Of a DNA stretch of 5,075 nucleotides, positions 1 through 5,075 are shown piece by piece. The notes under the pieces were generated by a model. That model worked only from the letters and a program-made list of their open reading frames with translations. It did not search any database and was not told where the DNA came from. How positions within the stretch are numbered: position 1 is the first letter of the stretch; every line of letters starts with the position of its first letter. The position numbers were made by a program, and so were the translations under genes. Origin of the DNA: Hydrogenophaga intermedia (GTDB taxonomy: Bacteria; Pseudomonadota; Gammaproteobacteria; Burkholderiales; Burkholderiaceae_C); contig CAMBOY010000233.1 in assembly GCA_945869245.1 (NCBI GenBank), positions 1 to 5,075 of the forward strand, read 5' to 3'.

Positions 1-840
1 CAAGACAAAACCGCCGCCTCGGGCAGCAGTTTCTATTACGCCTTTCTGTTTCTGCCCGCGCCGCAGCGCGCCGCCATCACCGCCTTTTACGCCTTTTGCC
101 GCGAGGTGGACGATGTGGTGGACGAAGCCACCGACCTGGGCGTGGCCCAGACCAAACTGGCCTGGTGGCGCCAAGAGGTGGCGCGCAGCTTCGCCGGCCA
201 GCCGCAGCACCCGGTGATGCAGGCGCTCATGCCGCATGTGCCGGTGTACGGCATCGAAGCCGCATCGCTGCAGGCGGTGATCGACGGCTGCCAGATGGAC
301 CTGGACCAGAACCGCTACCTCGACTTCGCCCAGCTGCAGCCCTATTGCCACCGGGTGGCGGGCGTGGTGGGCGAAGTCGCCGCCCGCATCTTCGGCCAGA
401 CCCACGCCGACACCACCCGCTACGCCCACCAGCTGGGGCTTGCACTGCAGCTCACCAACATCATCCGCGATGTGGGCGAAGACGCCGCGCGCGGCCGCAT
501 CTACCTGCCCATCAACGAACTGCAGCGCTTTGATGTCAAGGCACACGAGCTGCTCAAACACAAACAGGTGAACGACCGCGCCGACTTTGAGCGCCGCTTC
601 ATGGCCCTGATGGCGTTTCAGTGCGAGCGCGCGCTCGGTGTGTATGACCAAGCGCTGGCCCTGCTGCCCGCCTGCGACCGCCGGGCCCAAAAACCCGGCC
701 TGATGATGGCCAGCATCTACCGCACTCTGCTGCGCGAAATCGCCGCCGACCCGCTGCCGGTGCTGACCCAGCGGGTCGCGCTCACGCCGCTGCGCAAACT
801 CTGGCTGGCCTGGAAAGTGCAGGCCCTGGGCCGCCTGTGA
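1..840 (+). CDS. hpnD: Presqualene diphosphate synthase HpnD (5' end cut off by window)
   Basis: Squalene/phytoene synthase family enzyme that condenses two farnesyl diphosphates into presqualene diphosphate, the first step of the HpnC-HpnD-HpnE route to squalene and hopanoids. The reading frame is open from base 1 and ends in TGA, giving 279 visible residues. The family is usually about 280-290 residues, so only the extreme N-terminus is missing. An internal GTG at 106 should not be taken as the start, because the conserved SSFYYAFLFLP and FYAFCREVDDVVDE stretches lie before or across it. The first Asp-rich, Mg-diphosphate-binding motif is DDVVDE (visible residues 37-42). The second is in NIIRDVGEDAARGRIYLP (Asp157, Asp161). 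The assignment to HpnD rather than HpnC rests on family resemblance (FYYAFLFLP, CREVDDVVDE) and on hpnE following directly. It overlaps hpnE by 4 bp, which suggests one transcript and coupled translation. Cytosolic or membrane-associated; no signal peptide is visible. Confidence 0.93.
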   Translation, partial: QDKTAASGSSFYYAFLFLPAPQRAAITAFYAFCREVDDVVDEATDLGVAQTKLAWWRQEVARSFAGQPQHPVMQALMPHVPVYGIEAASLQAVIDGCQMDLDQNRYLDFAQLQPYCHRVAGVVGEVAARIFGQTHADTTRYAHQLGLALQLTNIIRDVGEDAARGRIYLPINELQRFDVKAHELLKHKQVNDRADFERRFMALMAFQCERALGVYDQALALLPACDRRAQKPGLMMASIYRTLLREIAADPLPVLTQRVALTPLRKLWLAWKVQALGRL

Positions 841-2207
841 ACACCCCACCCGACGCAGCAACACTGGATGTTGCCGTGGTGGGTGGCGGCTGGGCCGGCC
901 TGGCCGCCGCTGTGGCCTTGGCCCGCGCCGGGCGCCAAGTCACCCTGATCGAAGCCGCGCCCCAACTCGGCGGCCGGGCGCGCAGCCTGGACATCTCAAG
1001 TCCGAATGGGCACAGCTGGACGGTGGACAACGGCCAGCACATCCTGATCGGCGCCTACCGCGCCAGCCTGGGCCTGATGCACAGCTTGGGCGTGGACCTG
1101 CACCACGCAGTGCTCACCCTGCCGCTGGGCCTGCCCCAGCCCGGCGGCGCCGGCCTGCGCACCCCGGCCTGGGCGGCGCGTTGGCCCGCACCGGCCGACA
1201 GCCTGCTGGCCATGCTGACGCACCGCGATTGGCCGCTGCGCGACCGACTGCGCTGGCTCGCCACCGCAACCGGCTGGCGCCTGCGCGGCTTTGTGTGCGC
1301 ACCCCACCTCACCGTGGCCGCGCTGTGCCGCACGGTGCCCGGCGCAGTCATGCGCGATTTGATCGAGCCGCTGTGTGTGTCGGCCCTGAACGTGGCGCCC
1401 GAGCGCGCCAGCGCGGTGGTGTTTTTGAGGGTGATGCAAGACGCGCTGGCCGGCCCGGTGACCCGGCTGGGCCAGCACCATTACCCGCCCGCCGCGCTGC
1501 TGCTGCCGCGCAGCGACCTGGGCGCCCTGCTGCCCCAGGCGGCTGGCGACTGGCTGCAGTCCCAGGGCCACGCACTGTGGCTGGGCAGCACCGTGTCGGC
1601 GCTGGCCCAGGTGGATGGCGGGTGGCAACTGCGCCTGGCCGACGGCCGCCATGCCCATGCGCGCCAACTGGTCTGGGCCACCTCAGCACCGGTGGCTGCG
1701 CGCGCGCTGCGCGAGCTGGCGCCCGCCTGGGCGGCCAGCGCCGGCGCGCTGGACCACACCGCCATCGCCACGGTCTACGCCTGGTCGCCGCAGGCGCGCT
1801 TGTCCGACCCGATGCTGGCCTTGCCGGCCGCGCCCGAACAAGCCGGCCGCGTGGCCCAGTTCGCATTCGACCGCGGGCAGCTGCAAGGCTCATCACACGC
1901 CGGGCTGCTGGCGCTGGTGGTGAGCGATGCCCAGGGCAGCACGCAAGCGTTGGAGCACAGTGTCTTGGCCCACGCGCGGCGGGTGCTGGACTTGCCCGAT
2001 CTGCAGGCGCTGCAAACCGTGGTGGACAAACGCGCCACTTTCGCCTGCACACCGGGCCTGCGCCGCCCGCCAGCGGCGGTGGCACCCGGCTTGGTGGTGG
2101 CCGGCGATTATGTGGACGGGCCCTACCCCGCCACCCTGGAAGGCGCGGTGCGCGCTGGCGACAACGCGGCCGCCCTGCTTCAGGGCAAAGCCTTGGCCTG
2201 GGCGTAA
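837..2207 (+). CDS. hpnE: Hydroxysqualene dehydroxylase HpnE (FAD-dependent)
   Basis: FAD-dependent amine-oxidase/phytoene-desaturase-like protein of 456 residues, matching the HpnE family, which reductively removes the hydroxyl of hydroxysqualene to give squalene. The N-terminus carries a dinucleotide-binding fold: VAVVGGGWAGLAAA (Gly16, Gly18, Gly21), then Glu39 at the end of the second strand and GGRARS at 45-50. DNGQHILIGAY at 64-74 is typical of the family. The C-terminal FAD-contacting segment is AGDYVDGPYPATLEGAVRAG (about 422-441). The start is a GTG inside GTGA, overlapping the hpnD stop. It is favoured because it sits about a dozen residues before the Gly-rich loop, where the family begins, and no in-frame ATG is nearby. 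No strong Shine-Dalgarno sequence precedes it, so it probably depends on ribosomes finishing hpnD. Its last 28 bases also encode the end of the opposing glutathione S-transferase gene. Many long open frames cross this gene on both strands because of its high GC. Confidence 0.94.
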   Translation: MNTPPDAATLDVAVVGGGWAGLAAAVALARAGRQVTLIEAAPQLGGRARSLDISSPNGHSWTVDNGQHILIGAYRASLGLMHSLGVDLHHAVLTLPLGLPQPGGAGLRTPAWAARWPAPADSLLAMLTHRDWPLRDRLRWLATATGWRLRGFVCAPHLTVAALCRTVPGAVMRDLIEPLCVSALNVAPERASAVVFLRVMQDALAGPVTRLGQHHYPPAALLLPRSDLGALLPQAAGDWLQSQGHALWLGSTVSALAQVDGGWQLRLADGRHAHARQLVWATSAPVAARALRELAPAWAASAGALDHTAIATVYAWSPQARLSDPMLALPAAPEQAGRVAQFAFDRGQLQGSSHAGLLALVVSDAQGSTQALEHSVLAHARRVLDLPDLQALQTVVDKRATFACTPGLRRPPAAVAPGLVVAGDYVDGPYPATLEGAVRAGDNAAALLQGKALAWA

Positions 2208-2833
2208 GCCGGACGCGCCAGACAGGCGTCCAGCCACGGCCCCACCAGCGGCCAGGGCGCCAGCGAGAACCGGCCAGCCTTGAGCCACATCAGCACACTG
2301 GCCACCACCAAGTCGGCCACGGTGAAACGCGCCGCCGCCAGATGCGCCTGGCCCATGGCCTGCCGCGCTTGCAGATGCTGCTGCAAGACCTGTAGCGGCA
2401 CGATCAGGCGTTTTTCGGCGGCGTCGGCGAGCTCGGGGCGGCGCCGGTCTTCGGGCATGGCGCGGCGGTGCATCAGCACCGTCAGAGCATCGGCCTCCAC
2501 CTCGGACACCACCCAAAACGCCCAGCGCAGCGCCTCGGCCTCTTCGGCCGCGTTGGCCGGGCCGATGTCGCTGCCATCGCAGCGGCCACAGCGCCGCGCC
2601 AAGTACAGCGCGCAGGCCATGCTCTCCCACACCGTCACCGGGGCGGCCACGTCGCGCTGATCGATCAACACCGGAATGTGCCCATTGGGGTTCATCGCCA
2701 AAAACTCGGGCGTGCGGGTGGCCCCGCCCTGATAGGGCGTGGGCCGGTGCTCAAACGCCACGCCCAGTTCACACGCGGCCCACAGCGGCCGAATGGCGCG
2801 CGACGCCGAAATCCCCACAACCACCAGCGACAT
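2180..2833 (-). CDS. Glutathione S-transferase family protein
   Basis: A 217-residue protein of normal length for a bacterial GST. The N-terminal thioredoxin-like domain (about 1-81) holds SASRAIRPLW near the N-terminus (a Ser-type active-site region), NPNGHIPVL with the cis-proline at Pro54, and the glutathione-contacting Glu70-Ser71 pair in VTVWESMACALYLAR. The all-helical C-terminal domain (about 95-217) contains the N-capping box FTVADLVVA (Thr171, Asp174). GSTs conjugate or exchange glutathione on electrophiles, or act as reductases; the substrate here cannot be read from sequence. The frame is open much further upstream, but the ATG at 2833 is the right start: a strong AAGGAG lies six bases before it, the GST fold begins there, and the upstream extension would overlay the HAD gene. 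It follows that HAD gene by 28 bp on the same strand, so co-transcription is likely. Its 3' end overlaps hpnE tail to tail. It carries no signal peptide. Confidence 0.88.
   Translation of the reverse strand: MSLVVVGISASRAIRPLWAACELGVAFEHRPTPYQGGATRTPEFLAMNPNGHIPVLIDQRDVAAPVTVWESMACALYLARRCGRCDGSDIGPANAAEEAEALRWAFWVVSEVEADALTVLMHRRAMPEDRRRPELADAAEKRLIVPLQVLQQHLQARQAMGQAHLAAARFTVADLVVASVLMWLKAGRFSLAPWPLVGPWLDACLARPAYAQAKALP
2211..2231. repeat. Short GC-rich inverted repeat just past the hpnE stop
   Basis: GGACGC (2211-2216) is matched by its exact reverse complement GCGTCC (2226-2231) across a 9-base loop. It begins 3 bases after the hpnE stop. There is no T-run on either side, so it is not a canonical intrinsic terminator. 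It also lies inside the last codons of the opposing glutathione S-transferase gene. It might slow polymerase or protect the 3' end of the hpnE message, but a six-base stem is common by chance in DNA this rich in G and C. Confidence 0.25.
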
Positions 2834-2839
2834 CTGCGT

Positions 2840-2845
2840 CTCCTT
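2840..2845 (-). promoter_or_regulatory. Ribosome binding site of the GST gene
   Basis: On the minus strand AAGGAG lies six bases upstream of the ATG at 2833, in the 28-bp gap after the HAD stop codon. It is one of the two clear Shine-Dalgarno matches in the window, and it settles the start of the GST against the longer open frame that begins far upstream. Confidence 0.8.
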
Positions 2846-2861
2846 GTTCACTGCACCACCA

Positions 2862-3641
2862 TCACACGCCCAGCACCGCACACAGCGCCAACAAATCGCG
2901 CACCACCACCTGGGGCTGCGCTTCGTCCGACGGCCAGTCGGCCAAGGCCGCGGCGGGATCGGCGCCCCGGTGCACCCAGGCACACGGCACACCGGCGCGC
3001 AGCGCGCCCACCGCATCGAGCTGCAGATCGTCGCCCACATGCAGCACCGCTGGCGGCTCGCAGCCCAGAGTCTGGCACGCGGCGGCGAACACCCGTACAT
3101 CGGGTTTGGCCACCCCTAAGTCTTTGGCCGTGACCGTGCCCACAAAACACTGGCCAATGCCCACCCGATGCACATCGGCGTTGCCGTTGGACAGGGTGCA
3201 CACCGGGTAACGCGCAGCCAAGCGCTGCAGCGCAGGCAGCGCGTCGTCGAACAAGGTCACCTGCTGGCGGGCAGCAAAAAACACCGCAAATGCGCTTGGC
3301 GCCAGCGTCGGGTCCTCCCCTGCTTCGCGCAACAGCGCCTCAATACTCGCCTGGCGCAAATAGCTCAGGTCGTGCAGGCGCTCGGGACAGCGCGCTTGCA
3401 CCGCCTGGCGCAAGCGCGTGCGCACCCCGGGCTGCTCAGACAGGCGCGCGGCGGCGGGCGCGTACTCGCCCAGCCAAGCCTGCAGCGCCGCCTCGGCCCC
3501 CACAATGGTCGGACCGATGGGCCACAGGGTGTCGTCCAGGTCGATCGAGATGGCCTGCACCACACGCGGATCGAAGTCGGCGCGCATCCAGCACTGTGCG
3601 GCGCCGGGTGCCAACGTTGGAGTGGGGGCAAGGGCTTTCAT
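2862..3641 (-). CDS. HAD-superfamily hydrolase (subfamily IA phosphatase)
   Basis: A 259-residue haloacid-dehalogenase-type hydrolase, probably a phosphatase of a small phosphorylated metabolite. Motif I is ISIDLDDTLWP with the nucleophile Asp34 and the acid/base Asp36. Motif II is TLSNGNAD (Ser151). Motif III is the lysine in GVAKPD (Lys179). Motif IV is HVGDDLQLDA (Asp204, Asp205). The helical segment between motifs I and II (about 45-130) is the type C1 cap of subfamily IA. The DLDDTLWP signature and layout recall the YigB/COG1011 group, which includes FMN and riboflavin-precursor phosphatases, but the substrate is not established. The start is uncertain. ATG at 3641 is chosen because it avoids overlapping hemH. 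ATG at 3662 and TTG at 3674 would run into hemH, and ATG at 3587 would still leave motif I intact. None has a convincing Shine-Dalgarno sequence, apart from a weak GAAGG before the TTG. It is first in a likely two-gene unit with the GST and divergent from hemH. Confidence 0.88.
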   Translation of the reverse strand: MKALAPTPTLAPGAAQCWMRADFDPRVVQAISIDLDDTLWPIGPTIVGAEAALQAWLGEYAPAAARLSEQPGVRTRLRQAVQARCPERLHDLSYLRQASIEALLREAGEDPTLAPSAFAVFFAARQQVTLFDDALPALQRLAARYPVCTLSNGNADVHRVGIGQCFVGTVTAKDLGVAKPDVRVFAAACQTLGCEPPAVLHVGDDLQLDAVGALRAGVPCAWVHRGADPAAALADWPSDEAQPQVVVRDLLALCAVLGV

Positions 3642-3646
3642 GAGTG

Positions 3647-3652
3647 AAGGAG
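3647..3652 (+). promoter_or_regulatory. Ribosome binding site of hemH
   Basis: AAGGAG lies eight bases before the hemH ATG at 3661 and extends leftward as GAAGGAG. It lies in the 19-bp gap between the divergent hemH and HAD start codons and fixes the hemH start. On the opposite strand the same bases are pyrimidine-rich, which is why the HAD gene lacks a Shine-Dalgarno sequence at its nearest ATG. Confidence 0.85.
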
Positions 3653-3660
3653 AATAGCGC

Positions 3661-4752
3661 ATGGCATTTCGCAAAGAACCTTCTTTTTCTCATGGGCAGG
3701 CGCCCCGCACGGCGGTGGTGTTGTGCAACCTGGGCACCCCCGCCGCACCCACCGCCCCGGCCCTGCGTCGATACCTCGCCGAATTTCTGGGCGACCCTCG
3801 GGTGGTCGAAATCCCGGCCCCGATCTGGAAGCTGATCCTGCACGGCATTATTCTGCGGGTGCGGCCCAAAAAATCGGCTGCCAAGTACGCCAGTATCTGG
3901 ACGCCGGATGGCTCGCCGCTGAAGGTGTGGACCGAGCGCCAAGCCGCTTTGCTCGGCGAGGCCCTGGCCCTGCGCGGCCACAGCGTCACCGTGGTGCCCG
4001 CCATGCGCTATGGCGTGCCTTCGGTGGAGAGCGTGATGAACCAGCTGCGCGCCGACGGACACACCCGCATCCTGGTGCTGCCCGCCTATCCGCAATACAG
4101 CGGTACCACCACCGCCAGCGTGTTCGACGCAGTGGCCTATTGGGGGCTAAAGACCCGCCAGCTGCCCGAGCTGCGCTTCATCAACCGCTACCACGACCAC
4201 CCGGCCTACATTGGCGCGCTGGCCCAGCGCATCCGCGCCCACTGGGAACAGCACGGCCGCAACGAGCATCTGGTGATGAGCTTTCACGGCGTGCCCGAGC
4301 GCACCTTGCTGCTGGGCGATCCCTACCACTGCGAATGCCACAAAACCGGTCGCCTGCTGGCGGAGGCCCTGGGCCTGAGCCAAGGCGAATACACCATCAC
4401 CTTCCAGTCGCGGTTTGGCAAGGCCAAATGGCTCGAACCCTACACCGAGCCTACGCTCGTGGCCAAGGCCCAACAAGGGCTCAAAAGCGTGGACGTGTGC
4501 TGCCCCGGCTTTGTAAGCGACTGCTTAGAGACACTGGAAGAAATCCAGATGGAAGTGCGCGAAGCGTTTGAGCACGCCGGTGGCGAGCGCTTCCAGTACA
4601 TCCCCTGCCTCAACGACAGCCCGGCCTGGATCGACGGCATGGCCAGCCTGGCCGAACAGCACCTGCAGGGCTGGCCCACCCGCAGCCCGGTCGATGCGGC
4701 GGCCCTGGCCACCAGCCGAGAGCAGGCGCTGGCCTTGGGCGCCCAAGACTAA
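3661..4752 (+). CDS. hemH: Ferrochelatase (protoporphyrin/coproporphyrin ferrochelatase)
   Basis: Inserts ferrous iron into protoporphyrin IX to make protoheme, the last step of heme synthesis, acting in the cytosol or at the inner membrane face. At 363 residues it is a normal length for proteobacterial ferrochelatases. The N-terminal signature is VVLCNLGTP (19-27). Further family blocks are WTPDGSPLK (80-88), LPAYPQYSGTTTASVFD (140-156), LVMSFHGVPERT (204-215) with the metal-inserting His209, ITFQSRFGKAKWLEPYT (246-262), and CPGFVSDCLETLEEI (281-295) with the conserved acidic Glu290. The start is set by ATG after a good AAGGAG. Cysteines cluster at 224, 226, 280, 281 and 288, close to the active-site blocks. 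The HAD gene diverges upstream, so the promoter probably lies within that gene. The S4-domain gene follows after 11 bp and is probably co-transcribed. No regulator-binding site could be recognised. Confidence 0.97.
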   Translation: MAFRKEPSFSHGQAPRTAVVLCNLGTPAAPTAPALRRYLAEFLGDPRVVEIPAPIWKLILHGIILRVRPKKSAAKYASIWTPDGSPLKVWTERQAALLGEALALRGHSVTVVPAMRYGVPSVESVMNQLRADGHTRILVLPAYPQYSGTTTASVFDAVAYWGLKTRQLPELRFINRYHDHPAYIGALAQRIRAHWEQHGRNEHLVMSFHGVPERTLLLGDPYHCECHKTGRLLAEALGLSQGEYTITFQSRFGKAKWLEPYTEPTLVAKAQQGLKSVDVCCPGFVSDCLETLEEIQMEVREAFEHAGGERFQYIPCLNDSPAWIDGMASLAEQHLQGWPTRSPVDAAALATSREQALALGAQD

Positions 4753-4763
4753 AGCGAGCGCCC

Positions 4764-5075
4764 ATGGCCCAGAGCGACAACGCCACAGGCCGTGTGCGGC
4801 TCGACAAATGGCTCTGGGCCGCGCGCTTTTACAAAACCCGCAGCCTCAGCGCCGAGGCGATTGGCCTGGGCCGCGTGGCGGTCAACGGGCAAGCCGCCAA
4901 AGCCGGACGCGAAGTGAAGCTGGGCGACGAAGTGGCCATGCGCCAAGGCGAATGGACCAAGACCGTGCGCATCACGGGACTGAGCGGTGTACGCGGATCG
5001 GCCACCGTGGCCGCGCAATTGTTTGAAGAAACGCCGGCGTCCATCGCCGAGCGCGAAGCCGCGCTGACGCGGCGC
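4764..5075 (+). CDS. hslR: S4-domain RNA-binding protein, Hsp15/HslR type (3' end beyond window)
   Basis: An open frame from ATG 4764 reaches the window edge without a stop, showing 104 residues; Hsp15 of E. coli is about 133. The N-terminal S4 RNA-binding domain begins with RVRLDKWLWAARFYKTRSLS (10-29), continues with AIGLGRVAVNGQAAKAGREV (32-51) and then KLGDEV, the usual order of the S4 fold. A basic tail begins near the edge (EREAALTRR). Hsp15 is a heat-shock protein that binds 50S ribosomal subunits carrying a stalled nascent chain and helps recycle them. It starts 11 bp after hemH with only a weak purine stretch (AAAGCGAG) as ribosome binding site, so translation may be coupled to hemH. 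In several Burkholderiales, as I recall, hemH and an S4-protein gene lie next to grpE-dnaK-dnaJ, which would fit a stress role; this needs the sequence to the right. Confidence 0.88.
   Translation, partial: MAQSDNATGRVRLDKWLWAARFYKTRSLSAEAIGLGRVAVNGQAAKAGREVKLGDEVAMRQGEWTKTVRITGLSGVRGSATVAAQLFEETPASIAEREAALTRR

Noticed and set aside
996..2085. Long minus-strand open frames opposite hpnE (996-1667 and 1348-2085)
   Set aside because: Low-complexity Ala/Arg/Gly/Gln-rich translations with no family motif and no ribosome binding site; hpnE on the plus strand explains the region fully.
1181..2395. Long plus-strand open frame (404 codons) inside and past hpnE
   Set aside because: It is an out-of-frame shadow of hpnE: Arg-, Ala- and Gly-rich with no recognisable domain, as expected when GC-rich codons are read in another frame.
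1893..2630. 245-codon minus-strand frame over the hpnE/GST junction
   Set aside because: Its Gly/Ala/Arg-rich translation has no motif, and the GST and hpnE frames account for both halves of the region.
2834..3100. N-terminal extension of the GST frame by 89 codons
   Set aside because: The extension lies over the HAD gene in another frame, and its residues show no domain. The ATG at 2833 with its strong AAGGAG is the natural start.
3600..3660. CIRCE element or heat-shock sigma promoter before hemH
   Set aside because: The GAGTG in this region has no matching inverted partner at the CIRCE spacing, and no CTTGAA-type -35 with a CCCCAT-type -10 was found.
3436..4095. 219-codon minus-strand frame over the HAD/hemH divergent starts
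   Set aside because: It crosses both genes in other frames and has no domain or ribosome binding site; both real genes have catalytic motifs in their own frames.
3723..4571. 282-codon plus-strand frame within hemH
   Set aside because: Out-of-frame shadow of hemH, whose own frame carries all ferrochelatase motifs.

Overview
The window is GC-rich, gene-dense bacterial chromosome, most likely from a betaproteobacterium of the order Burkholderiales, with a Comamonadaceae-like flavour. This assignment is inferred from the base composition, the codon use, the protein sequences and the gene neighbourhood; no database search was possible. Six protein genes fill almost everything. The three spacers are 28, 19 and 11 bp, and no stretch over 300 bases lacks a gene. 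I saw no tRNA, rRNA, CRISPR array, insertion sequence or phage gene.

Left part (1-2207, plus strand): the end of a squalene-building operon. The partial hpnD makes presqualene diphosphate from two farnesyl diphosphates. It overlaps by four bases with hpnE, the FAD enzyme that turns hydroxysqualene into squalene. The middle enzyme, hpnC, is expected just upstream of the window. Squalene is the precursor of hopanoids, the bacterial sterol-like membrane lipids.

Middle part (2180-3641, minus strand): a two-gene unit with a HAD-family phosphatase first and a glutathione S-transferase-like protein second. The 3' end of the transferase gene overlaps the 3' end of hpnE by 28 bp, tail to tail.

Right part (3661-5075, plus strand): hemH (ferrochelatase, last step of protoheme synthesis), followed 11 bp later by the start of an S4-domain RNA-binding protein of the Hsp15/HslR type, which runs off the window. 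hemH is divergent from the HAD gene with about 19 bp between the likely start codons, so the promoters must lie inside the opposing coding sequences.

The genes are ordinary housekeeping and lipid-metabolism genes. I found no convincing new biological system. The points worth a second look are the tight gene junctions (tail-to-tail overlap, divergent starts, coupled overlap), a short stem-loop just past hpnE, and a set of cysteines in the ferrochelatase.
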